A stretch of DNA of 64,000 nucleotides from Bacteroidota bacterium (GCA_020161455.1 JAIUNZ010000002.1:195091-259090), one strand, 5' to 3'; numbered from the stretch's first letter, positions 32,972-41,486 are shown. The notes: generated by a model not told the origin, from the letters alone. Made by a program: numbers and translations.

Positions 32972-33561
32972 TCGTTTTTACTACTATAAAGTTTGCTGAC
33001 ATATTTTCCTATCACATCAAATTCTAAATTGACTCTTGAAGCAACTTTGAAGTTTTTGAAATTAGTGTTTTCAAAAGTATATGGAATTATGGCTACACTA
33101 AATTCATTTTCTTTAGAATTCACAACGGTAAGACTTACTCCGTTTATTGTTATAGATCCTTTTTCAATGGTAATGTTTTGTAAGTATTTGTCGTATTCAA
33201 AAGTAAAACACCAACTTCCATTAGTTTCTACTATTGATTTGCAGAGACCAACTTGGTCCACATGTCCTTGAACAATATGTCCGTCTAATCTATCGCCAAG
33301 CCTCATGGCTCTCTCTAAATTAACGATATCTTCAACTCGCCAATCACTCATATTTGTCTTTGAAATAGTTTCTTTAATAGCGGTAACTGTGTAGCAATCG
33401 TTCTCGACGGCTATTACTGTAAGACAAACCCCATTGTGCGCAACACTCTGGTCAATTTTTAATTCATTGGTTATGGAAGAAGAAATGGTTATCTGTAAAT
33501 TATCCTCTTCTTTTCTAATTTCTTTAATTACACCAAGGGTTTCAATTATACCTGTAAACAT
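32956..33561 (-). CDS. ribE: Riboflavin synthase, alpha subunit
   Basis: 201 residues with two tandem lumazine-binding domains. The first begins MFTGIIETLGVIKEI, with VCLTVIAVENDCYTV; the second is VDQVGLCKSI ... GSITINGVSLTVVNSKENEFSVAIIPYT. The MFTGIIE start and GSITINGVSLTV motif are diagnostic. It makes riboflavin from two 6,7-dimethyl-8-ribityllumazine molecules. It is convergent with the small PID-CTERM-like gene, overlapping by 4 bp, and divergent from pdxA. Confidence 0.96.
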   Translation of the reverse strand: MFTGIIETLGVIKEIRKEEDNLQITISSSITNELKIDQSVAHNGVCLTVIAVENDCYTVTAIKETISKTNMSDWRVEDIVNLERAMRLGDRLDGHIVQGHVDQVGLCKSIVETNGSWCFTFEYDKYLQNITIEKGSITINGVSLTVVNSKENEFSVAIIPYTFENTNFKNFKVASRVNLEFDVIGKYVSKLYSSKNEKASN

Positions 33562-33577
33562 TGTAGTTTTATTTTAC

Positions 33578-33598
33578 TAAATTTGCACTTCAAAATTA
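33578..33598. promoter_or_regulatory. Face-to-face -7 elements of ribE and pdxA
   Basis: TAAATTTG at 33578-33585 reads right towards pdxA, and TAATTTTG on the minus strand (33598-33591) reads left towards ribE. Each transcript would start within or next to the other's -7 box, so use of one should interfere with the other. Neither has a clear -33. Confidence 0.45.
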
Positions 33599-33621
33599 GC
33601 AATAAATAACAAGTCTTTCTT

Positions 33622-34668
33622 ATGAAAAAAGCAGAAAATATTATCGTTGGAATTTCCATTGGTGATTTAAACGGAATTGGAAGCGAAGTAATTCTTAAAA
33701 CATTTGAAGATACAAGAATGCTAGAACTTTGTACACCTGTGATTTTTGCTAATGTAAAAATCCTCTCTTTTATTAAAAAACATTTGAATTTAACCGCCCA
33801 ACTTCACGGAATTGATAAAATTGATCAGATTGTAATTGGAAAAATAAATGTTTTAAACATTTGGCGAGAAGGTGTTGATTTGAACTTTGGTGTAAACGAC
33901 GTTAAAGTTGGAGAATATGCTATTAAATCTTTTGTTGCTGCAACTAAAGCTCTGAAAGAAAATAAAATTGATGTATTAGTAACAGCACCAATCAATAAAT
34001 ACAATATTCAATCCGATGAATTTAAATTTCCTGGTCATACAGATTATTTAAACCAAGAACTTGAAGGGAATGCATTAATGTTTATGATTCAAGATAATTT
34101 GAGAGTTGGATTGTTTACAGATCATGTTCCTGTAAATGAAGTGGCCAACCATTTGAATGAAAAGTTAATCCTTCAGAAAATTGAAACCATTAAGAAATCC
34201 TTGATGCAAGATTTTGGAATTAATAAACCTAAAATAGCAGTATTAGCGCTTAATCCTCATGCTGGAGACAATGGTGTTATTGGCAAAGAAGATGACGAAT
34301 TATTAAAACCAATTATCAAAAAAATATTTGAAAAGAAGACTTTAGTTTTTGGACCTTATGCGGCTGATGGTTTTTTTGGAAGTAATCAATATCAAAAATA
34401 CGATGCCGTTATTGCAACCTATCACGATCAAGGATTAATTCCGTTTAAAACACTTTCTTTTGGAAATGGCGTAAATTATACTGCGGGTTTAAACAAAATT
34501 AGAACTTCACCCGACCATGGCACTGCTTATGAAATTGCAGGAAAAGGAATTGCAGACTATAATTCGTTTAAAGAAGCAGTTTATGCTGCCATCGATATTT
34601 ATAATTCAAGAAATGAATATGAAGAAATCACTTCTAATCCCTTGAAAACAAAAGAAAAGCAGTTATAA
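33622..34668 (+). CDS. pdxA: 4-hydroxythreonine-4-phosphate dehydrogenase
   Basis: 348 residues. The start VGISIGDLNGIGSEVILK is typical. Metal-binding His residues lie in FPGHTDYL, NPHAGDNGVIG and ATYHDQGLIPFK; the last block SPDHGTAYEIAGKGIAD is also conserved. It oxidises 4-phosphohydroxy-L-threonine in pyridoxal-5'-phosphate synthesis (DXP-dependent route). SufS in this window is a PLP user, but no other PLP synthesis gene is present here. It is divergent from ribE and followed by a separately promoted yceD. Confidence 0.95.
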   Translation: MKKAENIIVGISIGDLNGIGSEVILKTFEDTRMLELCTPVIFANVKILSFIKKHLNLTAQLHGIDKIDQIVIGKINVLNIWREGVDLNFGVNDVKVGEYAIKSFVAATKALKENKIDVLVTAPINKYNIQSDEFKFPGHTDYLNQELEGNALMFMIQDNLRVGLFTDHVPVNEVANHLNEKLILQKIETIKKSLMQDFGINKPKIAVLALNPHAGDNGVIGKEDDELLKPIIKKIFEKKTLVFGPYAADGFFGSNQYQKYDAVIATYHDQGLIPFKTLSFGNGVNYTAGLNKIRTSPDHGTAYEIAGKGIADYNSFKEAVYAAIDIYNSRNEYEEITSNPLKTKEKQL

Positions 34669-34691
34669 ACAAAAAAATGTTGATAAGCTTA

Positions 34692-34719
34692 TTGTAATTG
34701 CAATAATTTTATATCTTTG
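34692..34719 (+). promoter_or_regulatory. Bacteroidota-type promoter of yceD-rpmF
   Basis: -33 TTG at 34692-34694 and -7 TATCTTTG at 34712-34719, spacing 17 bp, 34 bp before the start at 34754. Confidence 0.7.
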
Positions 34720-34753
34720 CACTCCCGAAAGTTTGGGGCAAATTGTTGTTTAG

Positions 34754-35296
34754 ATGAAAAGTACGAATGAATATTTAATCCCTTTTATAGGGTTAAAGCT
34801 AGGAAAACATCAGTTTGAATATACTATAGACAAAAAGTTCTTTGACGAATTTAGTTTTGATGAATTTGAAAGTTGTGAAATTAAAGCTGCTGTTGTGCTT
34901 GAAAAAAAGGCAACCATGCTCGAAATCATGTTTAAACACAACGGAACTGTTAATGTTCCTTGCGATTTAACAGGAGAATTGTTTGATTTGCCAATTAAAG
35001 GGAAATTAAAATTAATAGTTCAATTTGGTGATGTCTTTAACAACGACAACGATGAATTATTAATTCTTCCTCATGGTGAACATCAAATTGATTTATCTCA
35101 ATACATTTATGAAATGATTGCGTTATCAATTCCATTAAAAAGAATACATCCAGGCGTAAAAGATGGCACATTGCAATCGGAAGCATTAGACAAACTAAAA
35201 GATTTACAAGTCAACGAAATTAAAGAAAAAGACAAAAAAGAAGACGATATTGACCCAAGATGGGACGAATTAAAAAAACTGTTAACGGATAAATAA
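34754..35296 (+). CDS. yceD: DUF177 (YceD family) protein
   Basis: 180 residues. It matches the DUF177/YceD family, with an N-terminal KLGKHQFEYTID strand region, VPCDLTGELFDLPIKGKLKLIVQFGD in the middle (only one of the usual Cys pair is visible) and an acidic/basic C-terminal tail (KEKDKKEDDIDPRWDELKKLL). The DPRWDELKKL end is common in this family. YceD is linked to 23S rRNA and large-subunit maturation in other bacteria and to chloroplast rRNA in plants. It is encoded directly before rpmF (9-bp gap), the usual arrangement. Confidence 0.9.
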   Translation: MKSTNEYLIPFIGLKLGKHQFEYTIDKKFFDEFSFDEFESCEIKAAVVLEKKATMLEIMFKHNGTVNVPCDLTGELFDLPIKGKLKLIVQFGDVFNNDNDELLILPHGEHQIDLSQYIYEMIALSIPLKRIHPGVKDGTLQSEALDKLKDLQVNEIKEKDKKEDDIDPRWDELKKLLTDK

Positions 35297-35305
35297 AAGA
35301 ATAAA

Positions 35306-35500
35306 ATGGCACATCCTAAAAGAAAAATCTCGAAAACTAGAAGAGATAAAAGAAGAACTCACTATAAAGCAACTGCTGCAACTATTGCAACTTGCCCGGT
35401 AACTGGGGAAGCGCATTTATACCACAGAGCTTACTGGCATGAAGGTAAAATGTACTACAGAGGACAAGTAGTTATTGACAAATCAGTAGCTGAAGCCTAA
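35306..35500 (+). CDS. rpmF: 50S ribosomal protein L32
   Basis: 64 residues, the standard size. [22 protein letters not shown] is the usual start, with the basic N-terminal arm binding 23S rRNA. Only one Cys remains of the zinc ribbon ([15 protein letters not shown]), as in other Bacteroidota L32 proteins. It is encoded in one unit with yceD and followed by a strong terminator, although the fabH promoter overlaps that terminator. Confidence 0.97.
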   Translation: MAHPKRKISKTRRDKRRTHYKATAATIATCPVTGEAHLYHRAYWHEGKMYYRGQVVIDKSVAEA

Positions 35501-35525
35501 ATAAAGTTTTTTATTAAAAAAACAG

Positions 35526-35550
35526 ACTCTCACTTTGTGAGAGTTTTTTG
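35526..35550 (+). terminator. Terminator after rpmF
   Basis: ACTCTCAC pairs with GTGAGAGT around a TTT loop, followed by TTTTTTG. Strong and compact. Confidence 0.85.
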
Positions 35551-35565
35551 TTTTGATTAACTTTG
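35534..35565 (+). promoter_or_regulatory. Promoter of fabH-accB-accC overlapping the rpmF terminator
   Basis: -33 TTTG at 35534-35537 lies in the loop and right arm of the rpmF terminator; the -7 TAACTTTG is at 35558-35565 with a 20-bp spacing. The predicted leader to the fabH start at 35653 is about 80 nt. Confidence 0.6.
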
Positions 35566-35652
35566 ATAAATATCCGCTTCAAATTAAAGAAGGATTAAAA
35601 AAATTTTGTAATTTCCACAACTTTTCGAATCAAGAAAAGAAAATAACATTTT

Positions 35653-36651
35653 ATGAATAAAATAACAGCCGCAATTACCGCAGTTGGGTCTTATGTTCCT
35701 GAATTTGTTCTTTCTAACCAAGTTTTAGAAACTTTGGTTGAAACTAATGATGAATGGATTACTTCTCGAACGGGTATTAAAGAAAGACGTCTTTTAAAAG
35801 AAAAAGGAAAAGGAACCTCCTATTTAGCCATCAAAGCAGCCCAAGATTTAATTTCAAAAGCGAATATTAATCCCGAAGAAATAGATTTAGTAATTCTAGG
35901 CACTACAACTCCCGACATGCCTGTTGCATCAACAAGTGTTTATGTTGCATCTCAAATTGGTGCTGTAAATGCGTTTGCTTATGATTTGCAGGCTGCCTGT
36001 TCAAGTTTCTTATTTGGCATGTCAACTGCTGCTGCTTATATCGAATCTGGCAGATACAAAAAAGTACTTTTAATAGGCGCCGATAAAATGTCTTCAATCA
36101 TTGATTATACCGATAGAGCAACATGTATCATTTTTGGAGATGGTGCTGGTGCTGTCTTATTTGAGCCTAATTATGAAGGCCTAGGGCTTCAAGACGAACT
36201 CTTAAGAAGTGATGGCATAGGAAGAGAATATTTAAAAATAGATGCTGGTGGTTCCATCCTTCCTCCATCGATAGAAACTGTTGAAAACCGTCAACATTTT
36301 GTATTTCAAGACGGAAAAACGGTTTTCAAATACGCTGTATCCGGAATGGCTGATGTAAGTGAAAAAATTATGCAGCGAAATAATTTAACCAAAGACAATG
36401 TCAATTGGTTAATTGCTCATCAAGCAAATAAAAGAATCATCGATGCTACTGCTAATAGAATGGGATTAGAAGAAGAAAAAGTATTGGTAAACATCCAAAA
36501 ATATGGCAATACTACTTCGGCAACTTTACCATTATTATTAAGCGATTTTGAATCTAAATTTAAAAAAGGCGATAATTTAATCTTTGCTGCATTTGGCGGC
36601 GGATTTACTTGGGGTTCTATCTACCTTAAGTGGGCATACAACAAACAATAA
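35653..36651 (+). CDS. fabH: Beta-ketoacyl-ACP synthase III
   Basis: 332 residues. The catalytic triad is complete: Cys in LQAACSSFLFG (about residue 115), His in LIAHQANKRI and Asn in QKYGNTTSATLP. NDEWITSRTGIKERR at the start and FAAFGGGFTWGSIYLKW at the end are diagnostic. It condenses acetyl-CoA or a branched acyl-CoA with malonyl-ACP to start fatty-acid synthesis. accB follows after 26 bp and accC further on, so the enzymes that make and use malonyl units are linked. Confidence 0.97.
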   Translation: MNKITAAITAVGSYVPEFVLSNQVLETLVETNDEWITSRTGIKERRLLKEKGKGTSYLAIKAAQDLISKANINPEEIDLVILGTTTPDMPVASTSVYVASQIGAVNAFAYDLQAACSSFLFGMSTAAAYIESGRYKKVLLIGADKMSSIIDYTDRATCIIFGDGAGAVLFEPNYEGLGLQDELLRSDGIGREYLKIDAGGSILPPSIETVENRQHFVFQDGKTVFKYAVSGMADVSEKIMQRNNLTKDNVNWLIAHQANKRIIDATANRMGLEEEKVLVNIQKYGNTTSATLPLLLSDFESKFKKGDNLIFAAFGGGFTWGSIYLKWAYNKQ

Positions 36652-36677
36652 ACTAATCATTCTTAAAAACAACTATT

Positions 36678-37163
36678 ATGGATTTAAAAGAAATTCAAAA
36701 TTTAATCAAATTTGTATCCAATACAGGAGTTGCAGAGGTAAAGTTGGAAACAGGAGACGTAAAAATAACTATCCGAACTACACTTGAAGGACATGCTCCT
36801 GAAGTGACCTATTTGCAAGCACCGATGCAACAAGCCATGCAAACGGCTCCAATTGCGGCTCCAGCTCCAGCTGCAGTTCCAGCAACTCCAGTTGCAGTAG
36901 CACCTGCTGAAGAAAATTCAAAATATGTAACTATAAAATCACCCATGATCGGAACATTTTATAGAAAACCAGCACCAGACAAACCAATGTTTGTAGAAGT
37001 TGGAAGTTCCATCGGAAAAGGAGATGTACTTTGTGTGGTTGAAGCTATGAAATTATTCAATGAAATTGAAGCAGAAATTTCTGGAAAAATTGTCAAAATT
37101 CTTGTGGATGATATGTCTCCAGTTGAATTTGACCAACCCTTATTCTTAGTAGATCCATCATAA
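36678..37163 (+). CDS. accB: Biotin carboxyl carrier protein of acetyl-CoA carboxylase
   Basis: 161 residues. The N-terminal part (MDLKEIQNLIKFVSNTGVAEVKLE) is followed by an Ala/Pro/Gln linker (APAPAAVPATPVAVAPAEE), then the biotinyl domain IKSPMIGTFYRKPAPDKP with biotin attached to Lys in VVEAMKLFNEIEAE. The thumb-type sequence near GSSIGKGDVLC is present. It carries the carboxybiotin group between AccC and the carboxyltransferase. It stands between fabH and accC. The accB-accC gap holds an inverted-repeat spacer. Confidence 0.97.
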   Translation: MDLKEIQNLIKFVSNTGVAEVKLETGDVKITIRTTLEGHAPEVTYLQAPMQQAMQTAPIAAPAPAAVPATPVAVAPAEENSKYVTIKSPMIGTFYRKPAPDKPMFVEVGSSIGKGDVLCVVEAMKLFNEIEAEISGKIVKILVDDMSPVEFDQPLFLVDPS

Positions 37164-37167
37164 CTTT

Positions 37168-37245
37168 AAATTCCAATATTTTAAATTCTAAATTCCAAGT
37201 TTTTTTCTTGTAGTTGGAATTTGGAATTTGTTTTTTGAATTTTTA
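37168..37245. repeat. Operon-internal inverted-repeat spacer (accB-accC)
   Basis: AAATTCCAATATTTTAAA-type units on the left (37168-37198) face TTGGAATTTGGAATTTG units on the right (from about 37215). The AAATTCCAA/TTGGAATTT core forms a stem. It uses the same kind of units as the sufB-sufC element arms (TTTCCAAATT) but encloses no ORF. Confidence 0.6.
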
Positions 37246-37256
37246 AAAAAAATAAG

Positions 37257-38600
37257 ATGTTTAAAAAAATATTGATTGCCAATAGAGGTGAAATTGCTTT
37301 AAGAGTAATTAGAACCTGCAAAGAAATGGGAATAAAAACGGTTGCGGTTTACTCTACAGCAGATGCTGAAAGTTTGCACGTAAAGTTTGCAGACGAAGCT
37401 GTTTGTATTGGTCCTCCGCCAAGTAATCTTTCTTATTTAAAAATGTCGAATATCATTGCAGCAGCAGAAATTACTAATGCTGATGCTATTCATCCAGGAT
37501 ATGGATTCTTATCTGAAAATGCTAAATTTTCTAAAATTTGTCAAGAACATGGTATCAAATTTATTGGTGCTTCTCCTGATATGATTGATAAAATGGGTGA
37601 TAAGGCTACTGCAAAAGCTACTATGAAAGCGGCTGGAGTACCTTGCGTTCCAGGTTCGGATGGAATTTTAGAAGACTTTGAAGATGCTAAAAAAGTAGCC
37701 AAAGCAACTGGATATCCCGTGATGATGAAGGCTACCGCTGGTGGTGGTGGAAAAGGTATGCGTGCCGTTTGGAAAGAAGAAGATCTTGAAAAAGCATGGG
37801 AAAGTGCTCGTCAAGAATCTGCGGCTGCCTTTGGAAACGATGGTATGTATATGGAGAAACTGATTGAAGAGCCAAGACACATCGAAATACAAATAGTAGG
37901 CGATTCATACGGAAAAGCTTGTCATCTTTCGGAAAGAGATTGTTCCGTGCAACGTCGTCATCAAAAACTAACCGAAGAAACTCCTTCACCATTTATGACT
38001 GATGAATTGAGACATAAAATGGGTGAAGCGGCTGTAAAAGCTGCCGAATATATTAGTTACGAAGGTGCTGGAACTGTAGAGTTTCTTGTAGATAAACATA
38101 GAAATTTTTATTTCATGGAAATGAATACTCGTATTCAGGTGGAGCACCCTATTACGGAACAAGTTATTGATTATGATTTGATTCGTGAGCAGATATTAGT
38201 AGCCGCTGGTGTTCCAATTTCTGGAAAAAATTATTTACCACAGTTACATTCCATTGAATGTCGTATAAACGCTGAAGATCCTTATAATGACTTTAGACCT
38301 TCACCAGGAAAGATAACGGTTTTACACGCTCCTGGAGGTCATGGAGTGCGATTAGATACGCATGTTTATGCTGGTTATACTATTCCGCCAAATTACGATT
38401 CGATGATAGCCAAGTTAATTACTACTGCGCAAACTCGTGGTGAAGCGATTAACAAAATGAAACGTGCCTTAGACGAATTTGTAATTGAAGGAATAAAAAC
38501 TACTATTCCATTTCACAGACAATTAATGGATGATCCGGCATATGTAGAAGGAAATTATACTACCGCCTTTATGGATACGTTTAAAATGGATGAATTATAA
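37257..38600 (+). CDS. accC: Biotin carboxylase subunit of acetyl-CoA carboxylase
   Basis: 447 residues, typical length. The biotin carboxylase N-domain begins [25 protein letters not shown]; the ATP-grasp domain has [14 protein letters not shown] (glycine-rich loop) and the conserved [28 protein letters not shown] and [14 protein letters not shown]. The C-terminal domain follows ([18 protein letters not shown]). It carboxylates biotin on AccB using ATP and bicarbonate. It ends at a palindromic terminator shared with the convergent HTH gene. Confidence 0.97.
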   Translation: MFKKILIANRGEIALRVIRTCKEMGIKTVAVYSTADAESLHVKFADEAVCIGPPPSNLSYLKMSNIIAAAEITNADAIHPGYGFLSENAKFSKICQEHGIKFIGASPDMIDKMGDKATAKATMKAAGVPCVPGSDGILEDFEDAKKVAKATGYPVMMKATAGGGGKGMRAVWKEEDLEKAWESARQESAAAFGNDGMYMEKLIEEPRHIEIQIVGDSYGKACHLSERDCSVQRRHQKLTEETPSPFMTDELRHKMGEAAVKAAEYISYEGAGTVEFLVDKHRNFYFMEMNTRIQVEHPITEQVIDYDLIREQILVAAGVPISGKNYLPQLHSIECRINAEDPYNDFRPSPGKITVLHAPGGHGVRLDTHVYAGYTIPPNYDSMIAKLITTAQTRGEAINKMKRALDEFVIEGIKTTIPFHRQLMDDPAYVEGNYTTAFMDTFKMDEL

Positions 38601-38603
38601 ATA

Positions 38604-38633
38604 AATAAACCTCACTAATTAGTGAGGTTTATT
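38604..38633. terminator. 30-bp perfect palindromic bidirectional terminator
   Basis: The left half is AATAAACCTCACTAA and the right half its exact inverse. It lies between the accC stop (38600) and the HTH gene stop (38645) and serves both strands. Confidence 0.8.
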
Positions 38634-38644
38634 GTTTCTAGTAA

Positions 38645-39001
38645 TTACTCTTCTTTATTTTCAGCATCAGTTATCAACTTAGATAGCTCTTTTAGTTTTT
38701 CTAAAGGCATTGTTTTTAGCGAATTTTGCCAGTCAAAGTCAGTTTCTTTTTGAATTAATTTCTGTAAAGGATGATTCGTTTGCTGTTTTTGAATACTGTT
38801 TGGTTTAAATCGAATCAAATCGTTGGGATCACAATGAAGAATTTCACAAAGCCTTTCGATATGGTCTAAACGAACGGTTCTAGTTTGACTATGTAAAAGT
38901 TTGTGGGCAGTATGTGGAGAAATACCTTGTTTTACCAAATAGGTATAGGGTCTTTCTATTTGGCGCGTTTTCATGATGGCGACTAGGTTGAAGTATAACA
39001 T
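38645..39001 (-). CDS. XRE-type helix-turn-helix regulator (HTH_26-like)
   Basis: 118 residues, starting MLYFNLVAIMKTRQIERPYTYLVKQGIS. A single HTH domain at residues ~10-65 (KQGISPHTAHKLLHSQTRTVRLDHIERLCEILHCDPNDLIRF) belongs to the Cro/C1-type family frequent in Bacteroidota. The C-terminal half (~50 residues) has a Lys/Glu-rich helix (LKELSKLITDAENKEE). The protein has no effector domain. The upstream region has a -7 match and a repeated GATTACCA, which may be an operator for self-regulation; targets are unknown. Confidence 0.88.
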   Translation of the reverse strand: MLYFNLVAIMKTRQIERPYTYLVKQGISPHTAHKLLHSQTRTVRLDHIERLCEILHCDPNDLIRFKPNSIQKQQTNHPLQKLIQKETDFDWQNSLKTMPLEKLKELSKLITDAENKEE

Positions 39002-39070
39002 GTTGTTTTTGGTTTAAATTAATATGATGAATCAAACTATATTATTGTCTATTATTTATGCTATAAAACA

Positions 39071-39121
39071 GATTACCAGTACTATAAAGTGTTAATCAAA
39101 TATACAAAATATTGATTACCA
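39071..39121 (-). promoter_or_regulatory. Promoter/operator region of the HTH gene
   Basis: On the minus strand TATATTTG (39104-39097) is a perfect -7. GATTACCA occurs twice in the plus-strand reading, at 39071-39078 and 39114-39121, on either side of that box. A CAAA 15-20 bp further right could serve as -33. The spaced direct repeat is a candidate binding site for the HTH protein; this is inference. Confidence 0.35.
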
Positions 39122-39156
39122 AAATTAAAACTTGTAAAAAAAAGCAATAATTACTA

Positions 39157-39408
39157 TCCAACTGGAATGCTGAGAGGCTTAATTACTAAAGAAAAAGCTC
39201 CAAAAGAAAAGCAGAGATAAATAATTAAAAAGAATAATTATCCAACTGGAATGCTGACAGGCTTAATTACAAAAGATAAAGCTCCAAATGAAAAGTAGAG
39301 ATATATAATCAAAAAGAATAATTATCCAACTGAAATGTTGACAGGCATAATTACTAAAGAAAAAGCTCCAAAAGAAAAGTAGAGAAATAAAAAACGAAAG
39401 TAAAATAG
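39157..39408. repeat. Three 84-bp tandem repeats
   Basis: Copies at 39157-39240, 39241-39324 and 39325-39408, each beginning TCCAACTGGAATGCTGA or a close variant. The last ~25 bases of the third copy diverge. The period is 28 codons. Each copy has a short frame MLxGxITKxKAPxEK ending in TAG (in copy 1 it runs on to TAA), but there is no convincing ribosome site. It occupies most of the 482-bp gap between the HTH gene and the S9 peptidase; the remainder is AT-rich. Confidence 0.9.
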
Positions 39409-39445
39409 CAAAACCGGGAAGTTTTTTTAAAAATTATTTAAATAA

Positions 39446-39474
39446 TAAAAAAGCCTCATCTTTTGGATGAGGCT
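39446..39474 (-). terminator. Terminator of the S9 peptidase gene
   Basis: GCCTCATC (39453-39460) pairs with GATGAGGC (39466-39473). On the minus strand it is followed by a run of T (A-run on plus 39447-39452). It lies 10 bp after the peptidase stop. Confidence 0.8.
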
Positions 39475-39483
39475 CATTGGAGT

Positions 39484-41385
39484 TTATAATGTTTCTTTTA
39501 ACCATTTGTAAAATTCTCTTTGCCAAACGATGGCGTTTTGAGGTTTTAGTACCCAGTGGTTCTCTTGTGGAAAATAGAGTAATCGGCTTTTAATTCCTTT
39601 TAATTGTGCAGCTTGAAAGGCTTCTTGTCCTTGTCCTATTGGTACTCGGAAATCAAGTCCTCCTTGAATGATTAGGATTGGTGTGTTCCATTTGTCAATA
39701 TGGGTAATTGGGTTGAAGGTTGTGTATGTTTTTTTGGCAATTGGGTTTTGTTCCCAATAGGCACCACCGTGTTCCCAGTTGTCAAAAAAGACTTCTTCGG
39801 TTGTTCCATACATGCTTACTAGGTTATATACTCCATCGTGGGCAATGAATGTTTTGAAACGGTTGTTGTGTATTCCGGCAAGCATGAAGACAGAATAACC
39901 GCCATAACTAGCACCTACACATCCCAAACGGGTTTTGTCAACATAGTTTTCTTTAGAAACATCGTCAATCGCTGATAGGTAATCGTTCATTACTTGTCCG
40001 CCCCAATCGCCAGAAATTTGTTCGTTCCAAGCTTGCCCGTGACCATACATTCCTCTTCGGTTTGGTGCTACTACAATATATCCTTGTGAAGCCATCAAAG
40101 AGAAATTCCAACGGAACGAATAAAATTGTGTTAATGGTGATTGTGGTCCGCCTTGACAATATAATAGTGTTGGGTATTTTTTGGTTTTATCAAAGTTTGG
40201 TGGAAGGATTACCCATACAAGCATTTTCTTTCCATCGGTGGTGGTTACATATCTTCTTTCGTATTTTGGTAATGATAGTTTGCTGTATGTTTCTTGATTG
40301 GTATTTGATAACTGTGTCCAGGTTTTCTTTTTGGTGTTATAGCTAAAGATTTCGGCCGCATGGTTCATGTCGGTTCTTGTTAGGATTGCATTTTCACCTG
40401 AAAAGCCTACTAATCCTGTAACATCAAAATCGCCATCGGTAATTTGCGTTACTCTAACTGCAATTTTGGTAAGTCCAGGATAATTTACTTCGAAAAGCTG
40501 TTTTGTTCCGTTTACAGCAGCGGTAAAGTAAATTTTTTTACCATCGGCACTCCATTGGAAACTATCGACACTTCCATCCCAAGCCGCCGTTAGATTTAGG
40601 TCATAGTTGTCTTTTATGCGAACGATGATGTCGTTTTTGTCGGCTTCATATCCATCCCTTTTCATTTGAAGCCAGGTTAGTTGTCCGTTTGGTGAAAAAG
40701 CTGGGTTGGTATCGTATCCTTTGTTTGCTTCGGTTAGATTTTTTGTGGTTTTGGTTTCTATGTTGTATTCGTATAAATCGGTATTGGTTGAAATGGCGTA
40801 TTGTGTTCCTGTTAGTTTTTTAGAAACATAGACGATGCTTTTGCTGGTTGGTGACCAAATGTAGTCTTCGTCTCCTCCAAATGGTTTTTGTGGGCAATCG
40901 AACGGTTCTTTTGCCATGATGTCTGTTGGTTTTGTATTTGCATTATTTTCGCCAAAGAAAACATGGTTGTGCAAGCCTTCGTTCCAAGTATCCCAATGAC
41001 GATAGTCTAATGCGTCATAGATTTGAACGTCTGATTTTTCGAGTTCGGGATAATAATCTTTACCTAGTACTTTGTCTATTTTTACTTCGTTTGAAGAAAG
41101 AACATATTTGCCATCTGGTGATACATTTTTATCAACTAATAGGTTTTTGGTATCGGATATTTCGGTTGGATTTCCACCAGCAATGGGCATACTGTAGGTT
41201 TTTGAAGAGAATTTGTTTTCTTCGACAGTTGGAGTTTTTACTTTATAGATGATGGATTTTCCGTCTTTGGTGATTCCTAAAACTGAAACTTGGTTTAATT
41301 TCCATAAGATTTCGGGAGTTAGTACTTGTTGGGCTGTTGCTTGTAGTGCCATAAAGCTAAGAATAAGAAGTGCTGTTTTTTTCAT
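39484..41385 (-). CDS. S9-family prolyl oligopeptidase-type peptidase
   Basis: 633 residues. Signal peptide (MKKTALLILSFMALQATAQ). Residues ~30-380 are the beta-propeller-like N-terminal part with WD/TolB-type repeats (YIWSPTSKSIVYVSKK; DGKKIYFTAAVNG). The alpha/beta hydrolase part begins ~residue 385 (ILPPNFDKTKKYPTLLYCQGGPQS) with the nucleophile in GASYGGYS, Asp in GGLDFRVP and His in ENHWV. It cleaves short peptides, with proline or dipeptidyl-type preference not decidable here, in the periplasm or outside. It stands alone between terminators. Confidence 0.92.
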   Translation of the reverse strand: MKKTALLILSFMALQATAQQVLTPEILWKLNQVSVLGITKDGKSIIYKVKTPTVEENKFSSKTYSMPIAGGNPTEISDTKNLLVDKNVSPDGKYVLSSNEVKIDKVLGKDYYPELEKSDVQIYDALDYRHWDTWNEGLHNHVFFGENNANTKPTDIMAKEPFDCPQKPFGGDEDYIWSPTSKSIVYVSKKLTGTQYAISTNTDLYEYNIETKTTKNLTEANKGYDTNPAFSPNGQLTWLQMKRDGYEADKNDIIVRIKDNYDLNLTAAWDGSVDSFQWSADGKKIYFTAAVNGTKQLFEVNYPGLTKIAVRVTQITDGDFDVTGLVGFSGENAILTRTDMNHAAEIFSYNTKKKTWTQLSNTNQETYSKLSLPKYERRYVTTTDGKKMLVWVILPPNFDKTKKYPTLLYCQGGPQSPLTQFYSFRWNFSLMASQGYIVVAPNRRGMYGHGQAWNEQISGDWGGQVMNDYLSAIDDVSKENYVDKTRLGCVGASYGGYSVFMLAGIHNNRFKTFIAHDGVYNLVSMYGTTEEVFFDNWEHGGAYWEQNPIAKKTYTTFNPITHIDKWNTPILIIQGGLDFRVPIGQGQEAFQAAQLKGIKSRLLYFPQENHWVLKPQNAIVWQREFYKWLKETL

Positions 41386-41433
41386 TATTGAATAATTTTT
41401 AAGAAAAGTAAAAGTAGTGAATTAAGTTTGTAA

Positions 41434-41466
41434 AATAAAAAAGCCTCGAAAAAACGAGGCTTTATT
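41434..41466 (-). terminator. Terminator of the TonB-receptor/lipoprotein operon
   Basis: GCCTCG (41443-41448) pairs with CGAGGC (41455-41460) with an A-rich loop and T-runs on both sides. It lies 20 bp after the stop of the DUF5689 gene (on the minus strand). Confidence 0.75.
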
Positions 41467-41486
41467 TAATAATCAATAAGTTTTTA

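Noticed and set aside
33562..33621. FMN riboswitch upstream of ribE or pdxA
   Set aside because: The 60-bp gap is too short and lacks the conserved RFN-element stems; only promoter boxes are seen.
39157..39408. Possible CRISPR array (three regular repeats)
   Set aside because: The 84-bp units follow each other without unique spacers; the repeat length and lack of cas genes rule out CRISPR.
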